A stretch of DNA of 64,000 nt from Topomyia yanbarensis (taxonomy: Eukaryota > Arthropoda > Insecta > Diptera > Culicidae): assembly GCF_030247195.1 (NCBI RefSeq), contig NC_080672.1:90049113-90113112 (forward strand), written 5' to 3'. Below, piece by piece: positions 22,858 to 34,605 of the stretch (its first letter is position 1; each line of letters opens with the position of its first letter). A program made the position numbers and the translations under genes. The notes beneath the pieces are model-generated. The model saw only the letters and a list, made by a program, of their open reading frames with translations. It made no database searches and was not told the DNA's origin.

Positions 22858-24790
22858 GTAGCTTCGTGTGTATGAATTCTGTTTTATAACCATGTACCAT
22901 TCGTATTTTTGCGTGTGTTCTTGGATGATCGCGCGCGGGCTGTGAATGTGATACTTAACTTTCGGTGTTAGGTTCAGAAGCTAGAAGAAAGTGAGTTCTC
23001 CCATATCATCAGAGCTCCCGGTCATGTCGCCATGGAATGTGTTGTCCAGTGGATAAAGAGCGTTAGTTTTTGATTGGTCCAACTGAACGTATGGACCTAA
23101 GTTTCTAGGGCGAAGGGTGAAGATTTCCGCAAGTGACCGATTCATGATGACGCGGACACGTGCGTTTGTTGGTTCACGCTTGAGATCGCGTTTGTAACTT
23201 CGTTAATACTAAAACGTTCACCTTTTTACCGACGGGGTGTTATCAAGTTTGCGCGATCGCGGGCGTATGTGTGCGTGGATGATCGCAAAGGGCTAAAGCG
23301 TTTGTATGTTAACGTTTTTGTCGCTTGAGCTCTCTTGTATGTAACTTCGCGTGTATATGTTCGATTTTGTAGCTGTGTGCCCTTTCACATATTCGCGTGT
23401 TTTCTTGGATGGTCGCGTGTACCGTCATTCTGTTATTTAGTTTTCGGTATACGGTTCAGAATCTGACAACGAGTGAGTTACCCCATATCACTAGAGTTCC
23501 CGGTAATGGAGCGTGTCGTCTGGTTGATATGAAAGCTTTCTTTTTTGCTTAATTGGTCCAATTTAAGGCATGGGCTTGGACTGCTGGTACCGAGGATAGA
23601 GACTTCCAGAAGTGACTGACTCATGATCGCGCGAGCGTAGGAGCTTGTAGGTTCACGCATAAGACCGCGTTTGAAAATTTATAAGAGCAACGACGTTCAC
23701 CTTACCATCGAGGTGTTGGTATTTTCCACGAAATGGATTATCACGAAAGGCTCAAACGTTTGTATTTTAACGTTTTGTCGCATGTTCTAGCGTGTATGTA
23801 ACTTCGCGTGTATAAATTCGATTTTCTAACCGCGTGTCTATTCGCGTATTCGCGTATGATTTAAGATGATTGCGCTGACCGTGAATCTGATACTTAATTT
23901 TCAGTGTACGGTTCAGATGCCAGAAGAGAGTGAGTTCTCCTATATCAAAAGAGTTCCCGGTTATGTCGCTATGGAACGTGTAGTTCAGTGGATAAGAGCG
24001 TCATTTTTTTTTATTTGGTCCACCTGAAGGTATTGGACCTATGTTAGTAGGGATTTTCGGACGTAACCGATTCATGATTGCGCGAACACGGGCGTTTGTA
24101 GGTTCACTCCTGAGACCGCGTTTGTGAATTTATAAGTGCTAAAATGTTCACTTAGTCATCGGGATCTGATCCTGTTCGCGAGATCGTGGGCCTAGGTGTG
24201 TGTGGATGATCGCGAAGGACTAGAGCGTTTGTATGTTAACGTTTTCGTCGCGTGTGCTAGCGTGTATGTAACGTCGCGAGTACAAATTATATTTTATAAC
24301 TGTGTGGTCATTCGCATATTCGCGTGTATTATTGAATGATCGTGCGGACCGTGAATCTGATGCCTAATTTTCAGTGTACGGTTCGGGTACTAGAAGAGTT
24401 CCCCCATATTACTAAAGTTGCGGTCATGTCGCCATGGAACATTTTTTTTAATGGATCCAACTGAAAGAATGAGTCTAGGCTGCTAAGACTGAGGGTAGGG
24501 ACTTCCGGACGTTATCGATTCATGATCGCGCGAGCAGTGGGTTAATGCTTGAGACTGTGTTAACAAATTTACTGGTGCTAAAACGTTCGCTTAATTACTG
24601 GAGAGTTTCAATGTTGGCGAGATTGCGGGCGAATGTATGTATGGATGATTGCAATTGCATGTTCGCGTTTGTGACCAGGTTTGTGTTCTCGCGAAGGCCA
24701 CGAGAGTTTGTACGTTTGAAATGAGAGAGATTGAGAGTGTATATGAGAGAATATGCAATGTATTGTGTTAATGTTTGTAATGAATCTGTT
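22850..24790 (+). repeat. Tandem array 1, ~465-485-bp monomer
   Basis: The landmark GTATGTAACTTCGCGTGTATA (or close variants) recurs at about 22853, 23338, 23803 and 24264, giving steps of 485, 465 and 461 bp. Each unit also holds TTCGCGTGT, TTTTCRGTGTACGGTTC, AGTGAGTT..CCCATATCA, ATGTCGCCATGGAA, GATTCATGATCGCGCGA, GGTTCACGC.TGAGACCGCG and GTGGATGATCGCGAAGG in that order. About four units are present. They are non-coding and rich in GATCGCG words. Confidence 0.85.
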
Positions 24791-27551
24791 TAAATGATTA
24801 TCTGATTATCTCAAAACAGAACATGCCGAAAGAAGAAAAACAAATGCGAAAAAAAATTATTAGAAGTGTGTAAATTGACCGAACGTATTTTTGGCATACA
24901 TGAGTAGTGGAAAAGCGAACTACTAGAACTACAACAAAAACAGACGAATGAAGTATAAGAAAAGAACATATGTGACATGTAATCAATCTACTTGAAATTG
25001 TCTAAATGCCAGCAAATGATAGTTATTTGCCATTAACGACAATTAAATTCTATTAGAATTTTTCAGATTCACATGCGCCGGTAATTTAATAGTACCTTTA
25101 TTTATCCAGTACGATCATCCCGATTGAATCGAATCGAATGAACAGATTGAACACCATAAAAAAGGGACCAATGAATCCTAGGACGGATTACCCACTATTC
25201 CATCATATACTTCAGTTCTGTATCCATTTGCTGATCCAGCTTTTACGAATATGCAGACGAACACATACACAGATAGCCATACGACTAACACATATCAATT
25301 GTACACTAGTAATAAAGACTGCAATTATTACAACACAACCACTAATAGGCTTCTGCTTTTACATTGTTTTCAATTAGCCTGCGCGATGACGAAGTCGACC
25401 GACAAATCGACACACAATGGCCACCACTGCGAGCCGTGTCCACCAACACTGCTATTGAGCTGTGGAACATTGTCTGCAAAAACGATCCACAGCAAAAACC
25501 AATCCACAGTATGAAGAAATATAAAACATAATAAAGGCCCATAATCTCTCTCGGTCTCCTCGATGCATCACTATCGATACGCAATGCAATAACCTTCTTG
25601 AATCAATTGTCTGGCAGATTTTTTTTAAGATTGATTATATTTGATTATGTTTGAAACCCATCAACCAAGGCGGGAGGAATAAACAATTATAGAAAAAAAT
25701 GATATTAAAATTTTTCTGGAAGGGTGAAAGCATTGAACGTATTTAATTGATGCGTGGATGTATTCAGGCAGGGTTCATTGTATACGAAGGCGACCTCAGA
25801 TGTACGTGATTTTCTTGTAATAGATCGTTACATGTACGGTTGAGCTATCACCTTCAATCTCTAGGGCCAAAATAGTTTATGTCGATGGGTGTAATAAAAA
25901 TATGTACAAATAGATTCAGACAAATGTCGGTGAGAGGTAGATTATATATACACTTACACAAACATTAGCGAAGCAATTATCAAAAAATTTCCTTGTTAAA
26001 CAATGTTTGGCGCGTAGTCTGCTATTTCAAGAAAATGAACATCTTTAACTTAGTTTACTTCTTGTCTCGTGCTTAATAATAGCTAATACGGCTCATTAAA
26101 TTAACTGTTTGCATACTATTGGATGTTCTCCAACCGTGACAAAACATTTCCGTGATCGCAACAATCTTTATTGTAGATTTGTTAAAAATCTCCTAAAGAA
26201 AACGTAAGCGGTAACAATGATTTTGTAAGTAATTATTAACTTACGTTTAGTTTTCCTTCGTACAGTACTCAACCTCGCCTGACCTAGGAACATAACCTCA
26301 ACTGAACCCTAGTAATGACATATACATATATGTTAATTTCAATAAATTTCAATTCATTATAATTCACGACTAATATTTAGATGGTACTCTTACCAATTGA
26401 TTTTGATGATTGGTTACTAGTCCACGGTTAATTTAATATTAAATATAATAATTGAATTTATCTGATAGCAGTCAAACGTTTGGCTATAGCTATTTGACCG
26501 GAAACCACTAATTGACTCAACGTCGAATGGTTTGACAGTTTCCATGTTGAGATCTGTCGTTGAGCTTGTCGTTGTGGTATCAAGCCTTGTCGAGGGGTAG
26601 TCCGATGGATTACAATACATACCATATGCGAATCCAATCTATTTCGCTGAGAAAATTTATCATGTGTTTAATTTTAAATGTTTCCATTAACCTCTTACCG
26701 AAATCTCCAACAATGATCCTACCAAGCACTTCTCGGCACTATTCCACATCATGAAACCATTCTGAACTCATTCCCGCGACCGAACCCACTCGGGTCCCAT
26801 CGAGGCGATGACGATGATTTATCGAAACCAAGCAAACTATTTATCATAAATCAAACTTTTAATTAGATAACAAAACAGGAGACAACTCCCTCGCAGTCGG
26901 TTGTCATCGTTTTCCCGGCAGCACTCGGAACGGGAGCAGCAATATGGTATGCCGAGGGATGTGCACACATACGTTCCGCTCCGAGTAGGTTTACAGAGTT
27001 TTCAGCAATATTCGAAAGTTAGCGGAAGGAGGAAACAATGTCAGCCAGATTTCCTTTGCGGTTACGCTCCGTCTCACTCTTGTTTTGTGGAAAACGGCTC
27101 ATTGCATTCCAGCTGTTGGCTGGGAATTTGTTAATTAATAGTGACGTGGTTGATGACAGGAGCGGTTTTTTGTCTGTGAGTGGATATAGGCAATTTTTGG
27201 TGTTTAGTGTTACAACTAGAAGGGAATATTTTGGATATTAATCTTGATATTGATTTGACATACTTTAAGATTTATATCACGGCTTTGGAATTCTTGCGAT
27301 TAAACAAGAAAAGCGTGAAACTAAGCTGCATAAAATAGCAATCAATTTCAATCTGTTTATACCTTCTCATAGCCTCACAGTCAACAAGTTTTTGAGAAAA
27401 TGATCTTAAGAACCACCATATTGGATTCTATCAGTTCAAAACCAAAGATTTATTTTGCCACTGATGGTAGGAAATAACGGTTCACAAATTTCAATCACAT
27501 TTCATCATACTTTTCCACATCCTTTGAGCAAAACGACATGACCATAAAACG
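24791..27551. other. No gene recognised
   Basis: AT-rich, apparently lower-copy DNA. Short open frames at 25138-25584 on both strands overlap and carry no domain. The 26880-27240 part is more GC-balanced and could be unique sequence, but no exon structure is evident. Confidence 0.35.
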
Positions 27552-29267
27552 TTGGAATGGGCGAGAGTTTTCAGAAGTGAGCACTATACCCGTCCTTCGC
27601 CGAACTACGGTGAGCTCTTTGAAGCAGATCAACCAGGTGTGCATAAATTGATTGACAATCTTCAACGGCAGCGACAGTCTTTGTTGAGTGGTCTTCTCTA
27701 TATCATATGTTTTTGGTTGGTGGTGGTGGTAGCTAGCTGCTACCAGCAGAATTACCGAGATATCAGCCATCAACCCGGTCGTCCTTGCGATGTCGCAAGG
27801 CAACCGGCGGCGGTTGAACGTGGGTTTCTACCGATACGGTGGTACAACCCGCGTACAAACAGCCAAGCCAGCAGAAACACGTCAAGTCCTTTTCTTATTT
27901 TGCTTTTCCATATTTTTAATAAGTGGCACACGGTAGATGTCACACTGTGCTCTGAATGGGACAGCAATGCACCCTGTGCTGCGGGTTATTACGGAATGAA
28001 GTTTTTTTATCACAATTTTATTTCCCTGATGGTTCGCACCGATAAAGGTAAATGAAAGTCGCTTAGAGACACTTGGTTATGGGGATCAAAGTTTCGTATC
28101 AAACTCTACCGAACTCTATTTCCGTATTCAAACAGACTAACCTACAACCTTGCTTTAATGATGATATGATATTTACCAAAAAGTATGTTTAGAATTCCAA
28201 AGTGCATGGACAAACTACTAAACACTTTTTTGTGCCATCGTCGTCCGGTGCTGAAATTATGCAGTCATTCGTAATGGTAATTTATACGGTAAATATGGAA
28301 ACATTCAAAGTGTATCCGTCAGCAATCGGCTACAGTGCAGTGAAAGGAAAGTGAAGCCGGTCTCTACGATTGCGGTGACGCGTCTTTGGTGACAAGAAGC
28401 AGATGTTTTATTTTGTGCGAAAGAATGTCCCGCAGGCAGATGGAAGGTGACATTTATCGATTGAACAACAGTGATTATTAAATCACGTGGGTATAGCGGC
28501 TAGTGGTGGTTACTGTGCATATTTAATAACGTTTACGCAAAATAGCACCTGGCGCTGAAACTGCAGTGAAAGGTATGGGAGACATTGACGTGCAGTTAAA
28601 GGAGCAAGTTTGGATTTTTTAAAGAAATGTGTACAATAAATAAAAAAAAACAAACAAAGAACTTGGTTTTCGATTATAATAAACTCACCAAGTTTGCTTG
28701 AAACTATGACTTTTTTGTTTAAATATGTTTGAGATGGTCAGATCAAAAATACTTTTTTCACAAATGTGTTCTGTACAATCAGGCGAAACATTTCGGAACG
28801 GACACATATTACACATTCTATAGAAAATTATCATTAATTTTCGATTAACATGGTTTGCTGAGTATTTTTGAAGTTTGGGTAAAAAGATAATATTGCGTAG
28901 AGTTCGGTAACAGACCCATAATTCAATTTAGAGTCCATAGTAAGAGTAGGAAAAGATAGTAAATCCAGTTTGCTTTTGGCCTTCGTGGAAACTGGAGTAA
29001 AAGTTGGCGTGTGGTACATTTGTACTCCAGTGTACGGTTGCCGTTAGTGTTTAGTCAGGATTCGTGCTGTCAGTGGAAACGTGATTCGTAACACTACCAG
29101 TTTAAATACCAGTTGTTTTACTACGTAAGTAACAATTTGTATGATGTAATCTATTTTAATCATTTATTCAATTCAATTGATTTATTTTTGAAGCAGGAAA
29201 AATACTTCGTTCTGATTTACTCTGATTTACATTAATATATTTTATATTTTTTAGAGTTTTTCAAAAT
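27552..29267. other. No gene recognised
   Basis: Holds a 167-codon open frame (27552-28055) with a hydrophobic stretch (LLYIICFWLVVVVASC), but it lacks an in-frame upstream ATG and shows no family resemblance. The rest is AT-rich. Confidence 0.35.
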
Positions 29268-29279
29268 AATCGCTTGCAA
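29268..29279 (+). repeat. Left target-site duplication of the LINE
   Basis: AATCGCTTGCAA here is repeated exactly at 37783-37794. It lies directly before the 5' end of the LINE. Confidence 0.8.
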
Positions 29280-29612
29280 TCAGTCTCTACGCATCGCTCG
29301 ATCGAGATAGAAGTGTTTTGTTTTCGGTCTGTTGGAAAAAGAACAGTGCAGTAATCCGCGTTCAAGGTTATTTTGCCATTCTCTGCCTCTTCGAGGTTTG
29401 GACTTTTATTTTCTTTTGTGCGTGTGTTAACCGTTAGGCCACATTCCTCAACCTTTTGTTCGTAAAGCGAGGATTGAACAATAACCAGCTATTTAAGCTG
29501 GACTGGTGCGTCGTGGGAAACGAGTATACAGATAAGTGAAATCTACCTTTTTGATACATTTACGGCTTTTTCCCGTCTGCGCGGGTGCTGACCCCGTGCG
29601 TTGACGGTGTCG
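29280..29612 (+). promoter_or_regulatory. LINE 5' UTR with internal initiator
   Basis: Starts TCAGTCTCTACGCATCG. TCAGTC fits the arthropod initiator, as expected for the internal TATA-less promoters of I/jockey-type elements, which start at their own first base. A downstream GAGATAG at about +23 to +29 might be a downstream promoter element, but its position is slightly off the usual +28 to +33. Confidence 0.5.
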
Positions 29613-30926
29613 ATGGCTTCCTCCCCGGATGGCCAAATGGAGATCGAGTCGACTCCTAAGGCTCTCCCCCGACCCAAACAATATCCAGAGCTCTCGACCG
29701 GTCCCTTTGTGGTCTTCTTTCGGCCCAAAACAAAATCGCTGAATCTATTACAGATTTCAAAAGACCTAACGGAACGGTTCTCGGCTGTGATCGAAATAAA
29801 AAAGGTCCGCTCAGACAGGCTGAGGGTCGTGCTGACTAACTCAAAGCAGGCAAACGATATTGCTTGCTGCGAGCACTTTACGAAGGACTATCACGTGTAT
29901 ATTCCAGCTGTGAAAGTACAGTCTGAAGGCGTTGTCACCGATGACAGTTTGACATGCGAGGATCTGCTGCAGTACGGGGTTGGCCGTTTCAGAGACCGCT
30001 TACTTCAGCCAGTGAAAATACTCGAGTGCAAGCGTTTGCACTCAGTAGTAGTTGCGGGGGATGGTTCAAAAACGTACCCCCAATCAAACTCTTATCGGTT
30101 GACCTTCGCTGGTACCGCTTTGCCAAATTACGTCCTCTTGCACAAAGTTCGTCTGCCTGTGCGTCTGTTTGTGCCGCGGGTCATGAATTGCACAAAGTGT
30201 AAACAATTGGGTCACACAGCCACCCATTGTAGCAATAAGGCCCGCTGTGGAAAATGCGGGGAGAATCATCTAGATGATTCGTGCAGTAAGAATGCTGAGA
30301 AGTGTCCTTACTGTGCAGAGAATCTGCATGATATCTCGGCATGTCCCGCGTACAAACTACGCGGGGATAAACTAAAACGTTCCCTTGCTGGACGATCCGA
30401 ACGTTCTTTTGCAGAAATGCTAAAGAAAGCTACACCACCAACCTCAACAAACATCTATGCTCACTTGCCTCCTAACGAGGGCGAGGCTGATGACCCACAA
30501 GAGGGAACATCTACTAGGGCGCCTAGAAGTTATAGGAAGAGGAGGAACATTTCCTCTCCTAAAGTTCGTTGTAAAGGCCAGAAGGTATCCCTTGACGGGA
30601 CTCAGAAAGTCACATCTATTGGAAGTGTTGCAACCAAACCGAAGCAATTAGCTCCTGGTCTCGGAGGATTAAACTCAGAGAAGGAGTTCCCAGCACTTCC
30701 CGGAACATCAAAAATCCCAAGTGTTCCTCTGTTTCAGTTCGAGAATAATCGCGGCACTGGAATTATCAAACTCTCGGACATTGTGGACTGGATAATAAAA
30801 ACTTTCAATATAACTGATCCTATTAAAAGTCTTATGTTAGCTTTTCTCCCTACAGTAAGAACATTTTTGAAGCAGTTGACTGCTAAATGGCCCCTCCTTT
30901 CAGCGATTGTATCCTTCGATGGCTAA
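29613..30926 (+). CDS. LINE ORF1, nucleic-acid-binding gag-like protein (437 aa)
   Basis: ORF1 of the LINE. Such proteins bind the element RNA, form the ribonucleoprotein particle and act as nucleic-acid chaperones during target-primed reverse transcription. The start is taken at the ATG at 29613 (MASSPDGQMEIES); a TTG-initiated extension to 29601 is unlikely. The N-terminal third has the FVVFFRPKTKSLNLLQISKD region and LRVVLTNSKQANDIAC, which fit I-clade ORF1 proteins. Three zinc knuckles follow: CTKCKQLGHTATHC (residues 193-206, CX2CX4HX4C), CGKCGENHLDDSC (212-224, CX2CX3HX4C) and CPYCAENLHDISAC (231-244, CX2CX4HX4C). The C-terminal part is basic and Ser/Thr/Pro-rich. The stop at 30924-30926 overlaps the ORF2 ATG. 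No disruption is seen. Confidence 0.85.
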   Translation: MASSPDGQMEIESTPKALPRPKQYPELSTGPFVVFFRPKTKSLNLLQISKDLTERFSAVIEIKKVRSDRLRVVLTNSKQANDIACCEHFTKDYHVYIPAVKVQSEGVVTDDSLTCEDLLQYGVGRFRDRLLQPVKILECKRLHSVVVAGDGSKTYPQSNSYRLTFAGTALPNYVLLHKVRLPVRLFVPRVMNCTKCKQLGHTATHCSNKARCGKCGENHLDDSCSKNAEKCPYCAENLHDISACPAYKLRGDKLKRSLAGRSERSFAEMLKKATPPTSTNIYAHLPPNEGEADDPQEGTSTRAPRSYRKRRNISSPKVRCKGQKVSLDGTQKVTSIGSVATKPKQLAPGLGGLNSEKEFPALPGTSKIPSVPLFQFENNRGTGIIKLSDIVDWIIKTFNITDPIKSLMLAFLPTVRTFLKQLTAKWPLLSAIVSFDG

Positions 30927-33900
30927 CTCATCGAACGAGGTCACGGATTTGATCACTGTTCTACAGTGGAATTGCAGAAGTATCATCCCGAAAATCGATT
31001 CCTTCAAAATTTTAATAAATAATTTGAGTTGCGATGCATTTGCATTATGTGAAACTTGGTTAACTTCCGACATAGATCTCAACTTCCACGACTTTAATAT
31101 TATTCGCCTGGATCGAGACACCCCCTATGGAGGAGTGCTTTTGGGGATCAAAAAGCGCTATTCCTTCTACAGAATTAACCTTCCCTCGATAACAGGTATT
31201 GAAGTTGTCGCTTGTCAAGTAACAACCAAAGGCAAAGATCTTTGCATAGCTTCCATATATATTCCCCCCAACACCGCGATTGGGCATCGCCGGCTACATG
31301 ACATCATAGAATCCCTGCCTGCACCGCGACTAGTTTTAGGCGACTTTAACTCTCACGGTACGGAATGGGGTTGCCTTTATGATGATAACCGTTCCTCTTT
31401 AATTCACAATATTTGCGACAACTTCAACATGACAATTCTAAACACGGGTGAAATGACACGGATTCCTCCCCCACCAGCGCGCCCAAGCGCATTAGATTTA
31501 TCCCTTTGCTCGACCTCGCTAAAGTTAGAATGCGCGTGGAAGGTAATCCCTGATCCCCACGGTAGCGACCATCTGCCGATCGTAGTCTCAATCAATAACG
31601 GCTCAAGGCCATTGGAAACAATCAATATTTCGTATGACCTCACACGAAATATCGATTGGAAGAGCTATGCTGCCGCGATATCCGACAACATCGAATCTAC
31701 TCAAGAACTTCCTCCGGAGGAAGAGTACAGCTTTTTGGCTGGCTTGATTCTCGACAGCGCGAATCAAGCTCAGACTAAGCCAGTACCCGGCGCGAACATA
31801 CAAAAACGTTCTCCCAATCCCTGGTGGGATAAAGAGTGCTCAGACGTGTACGCAGAGAAGGCCGCCGCGTTTAAGACCTTCCGGAACGACGGGTTACCCG
31901 CTAGTTTTCGACAGTACGCGACGTTAGACAAGCGAATGAAGAGTTTGATGAAAGCCAAAAAACGCGGTTATTGGCGCCGGTTCGTCGACGGATTAACGAG
32001 AGAAACATCGATGAGCACTCTTTGGGAAACAGCCCGACGTATGCGAAATCGAAACAGTACTAATGAGAGCGTGGAATATTCAAATCGTTGGATATTCGAT
32101 TTCGCCAAGAAGGTTTGTCCGGATTCCGCCCCGGCACAGAAGATCTACCGTGCCGCGTCCCGTCACGATAACGCGAACGAAACACCTTTTTCGATGGTGG
32201 AGTTCTCACTTGCTCTCTTGTCGTGTAACAATAAAGCTCCAGGGCCAGACAGAATCAAATTCAACTTGTTGAAGAATCTGCCAGACTCTGCCAAGAGACG
32301 CTTGTTGAACTTATTTAATAAGTTTCTTGAGGCTAACATTGTCCCACACGATTGGAGGCAAGTGAAGGTCATCGCCATCCAAAAACCAGGAAAACCAGCC
32401 TCCGACCACAATTCGTATCGACCGATCGCAATGCTATCTTGTATCCGGAAGTTGTTCGAGAAAATGATCCTATCCCGCCTCGACAATTGGGTCGAAGCAA
32501 ATGGCTTACTGTCAGATACACAATTTGGCTTTCGCAAAGGCAAAGGGACGAACGATTGTCTTGCGTTGCTCTCAACCGAAATTCAAATGGCCTATGCTAG
32601 TAAAGAGCAGATGGCATCAGTGTTCCTAGATATAAAGGGGGCTTTTGATTCAGTTTCTATCAACATTCTTTCAGAGAAGCTGCACCAGCATGGTCTTTCA
32701 GCGACTTTAAACAACTTTTTACTAAACTTGTTGTCGGAAAAGCACATGCATTTTTCGCATGGTGACTTATCGACATCACGATTTAGCTACATGGGCCTTC
32801 CCCAGGGCTCATGTCTAAGCCCCCTGTTATACAATTTCTACGTCAACGACATTGATGAATGTCTTGACAATTCCTGCACGTTAAGACAACTTGCAGACGA
32901 TGGCGTGGTGTCTGTTACGGGACCCAAAGCTGTCGATCTACAAGGACCATTACAGAATACCTTGGACAATTTGTCTGCATGGGCTATTAAGCTGGGTATC
33001 GAATTCTCCACGGAGAAAACTGAGCTAGTTGTATTTTCTAGGAAGCGTGAACCAGCACAACTACAGCTTCTATTAATGGGTCAAACTATAGCTCAGGTCT
33101 TCACAGTAAAATATCTAGGGGTCTGGTTCGACTCGAAAGGTACTTGGGGATGCCATATTCGGTATCTGAAACAGAAATGCCAGCAAAGGATCAACTTTCT
33201 TCGTACAATAACCGGAACGTGGTGGGGTGCCCACCCAGGAGACCTAATTAGGTTGTATCAAACAACGATACTGTCGGTACTGGAATACGGATGCTTCTGC
33301 TTTCGATCCGCCGCGAACATACATTTCATCAAACTCGAAAGAATTCAGTATCGTTGTTTGCGTATCGCCTTAGGGTGCATGCAGTCGACCCATACGATGA
33401 GTCTCGAAGTCCTGTCGGGCGTTCTCCCGCTGAAAAATCGATTTTGGGAACTCTCATATCGATTGCTCATTCGATGCGATATCTTCAACCCGTTGGTGAT
33501 TGAAAATTTCGAAAGGCTTGTTGAGCTCAATTCTCAGACCCGTTTTATGTCCCTGTACTTTGACTACATGGCGCAAAATATTAATCCTTCTTCTTACAAT
33601 CCCAACCGTGTGCATTTCATAAATACTTCTGAATCTACTGTTTTCTTCGACACATCCATGAAAGATGAGATTATTGGAATTCCGGACCATATACGCCCAC
33701 AAGTGGTTCCAAATATTTTTTATAATAAATTCCGAGAAGTCGACTGTTCTAAGATGTTTTATACTGACGGATCAAACCTCGAAGGGTCCACTGGCTTCGG
33801 TATTTTCAATCAAAAGTTCACCGCCTCCTACAAACTCAGTGACCCTGCTTCAGTTTACGCCGCAGAACTAGCTGCTATTCAGTATACCCTTGGAGTCATT

Positions 33901-34605
33901 GACACATTACCCGCAGACCATTACTTCATCGTCTCGGATAGTCTGAGTTCTATTGACGCTATTCGCTCGATGAAACATGGAAAGCATTCCTCGTATTTTT
34001 TGGGGAAAATACGGGAGCTACTGAGTGCTTTATCTGACAAATCTTTCCAGATTACCTTGGTGTGGGTCCCTTCTCATTGCTCCATTCCGGGCAATGAGAA
34101 GGCGGACTCCTTAGCTAAGGTGGGTGCCATTGAAGGTGACGTTTTTGAAAGACCAATTTGCTTCCACGAATTTTTCAGTATTACTCATCAGAGAACCCTC
34201 GAAAGTTGGCAAACCTCGTGGAGCAATGGGGAGCTAGGAAGGTGGCTACATTCGATAGTCCCTAAGGTATCGACGAAACCTTGGTTCAAGGGGATGGATG
34301 TGGGTCGTGACTTCATTCGTGTGATGTCCCGACTCATGGCGAACCATTACACGTTGGATGCACATCTCCGACGTATTGGGCTCGTGGAGAGTGGTATCTG
34401 CGCTTGTGGCGACGGTTATCACGATATAGAGCACATAGTCTGGGCGTGCACCGAGTACAGTTCCGCCAGGTCTCGGCTTATGGACACCCTCCGGGCCCGA
34501 GGAAGACCACCCAACGTCCCGGTTCGAGATGTGTTGGCAAGCCGCGATGTCCTCTATATGTCCCTTATATACACCTTCATAAAAACCATCAATATCCAAC
34601 TTTAA
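30919..34605 (+). CDS. LINE ORF2: endonuclease, reverse transcriptase, RNase H (1228 aa)
   Basis: The polyprotein that nicks target DNA, reverse transcribes the element RNA there and degrades the template. The AP-type endonuclease comes first: QWN (N18), CETWL (E45), LGDFN (D142) and SDH (D217, H218). The reverse transcriptase follows: FGFRKGKGTND, FLDIKGAFD (D571), GLPQGSCLSPLLYN and LADD (D660, D661). Then RNase H with all four acidic residues: YTDGS (D950), AAELAA (E983), VSDSLSS (D1007) and HCSIPGNEKAD (D1063, H1053). A C-terminal CXC...HX3HX4C motif (C1161, C1163, H1168, H1172, C1177) ends the protein. The ATG at 30919 overlaps the ORF1 stop by 8 nt in the +1 frame relative to ORF1, suggesting reinitiation. 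All catalytic residues I can identify are present, so the element may be competent. Confidence 0.9.
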   Translation: MANSSNEVTDLITVLQWNCRSIIPKIDSFKILINNLSCDAFALCETWLTSDIDLNFHDFNIIRLDRDTPYGGVLLGIKKRYSFYRINLPSITGIEVVACQVTTKGKDLCIASIYIPPNTAIGHRRLHDIIESLPAPRLVLGDFNSHGTEWGCLYDDNRSSLIHNICDNFNMTILNTGEMTRIPPPPARPSALDLSLCSTSLKLECAWKVIPDPHGSDHLPIVVSINNGSRPLETINISYDLTRNIDWKSYAAAISDNIESTQELPPEEEYSFLAGLILDSANQAQTKPVPGANIQKRSPNPWWDKECSDVYAEKAAAFKTFRNDGLPASFRQYATLDKRMKSLMKAKKRGYWRRFVDGLTRETSMSTLWETARRMRNRNSTNESVEYSNRWIFDFAKKVCPDSAPAQKIYRAASRHDNANETPFSMVEFSLALLSCNNKAPGPDRIKFNLLKNLPDSAKRRLLNLFNKFLEANIVPHDWRQVKVIAIQKPGKPASDHNSYRPIAMLSCIRKLFEKMILSRLDNWVEANGLLSDTQFGFRKGKGTNDCLALLSTEIQMAYASKEQMASVFLDIKGAFDSVSINILSEKLHQHGLSATLNNFLLNLLSEKHMHFSHGDLSTSRFSYMGLPQGSCLSPLLYNFYVNDIDECLDNSCTLRQLADDGVVSVTGPKAVDLQGPLQNTLDNLSAWAIKLGIEFSTEKTELVVFSRKREPAQLQLLLMGQTIAQVFTVKYLGVWFDSKGTWGCHIRYLKQKCQQRINFLRTITGTWWGAHPGDLIRLYQTTILSVLEYGCFCFRSAANIHFIKLERIQYRCLRIALGCMQSTHTMSLEVLSGVLPLKNRFWELSYRLLIRCDIFNPLVIENFERLVELNSQTRFMSLYFDYMAQNINPSSYNPNRVHFINTSESTVFFDTSMKDEIIGIPDHIRPQVVPNIFYNKFREVDCSKMFYTDGSNLEGSTGFGIFNQKFTASYKLSDPASVYAAELAAIQYTLGVIDTLPADHYFIVSDSLSSIDAIRSMKHGKHSSYFLGKIRELLSALSDKSFQITLVWVPSHCSIPGNEKADSLAKVGAIEGDVFERPICFHEFFSITHQRTLESWQTSWSNGELGRWLHSIVPKVSTKPWFKGMDVGRDFIRVMSRLMANHYTLDAHLRRIGLVESGICACGDGYHDIEHIVWACTEYSSARSRLMDTLRARGRPPNVPVRDVLASRDVLYMSLIYTFIKTINIQL

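Noticed and set aside
22850..24790. CRISPR-like array
   Set aside because: Repeats are ~465 bp long, contiguous and without short unique spacers; the sequence is eukaryotic.
27552..28055. 167-codon plus frame with a hydrophobic segment
   Set aside because: No in-frame ATG near its start, no recognisable domain beyond one hydrophobic stretch, and overlapping open frames on the other strand.
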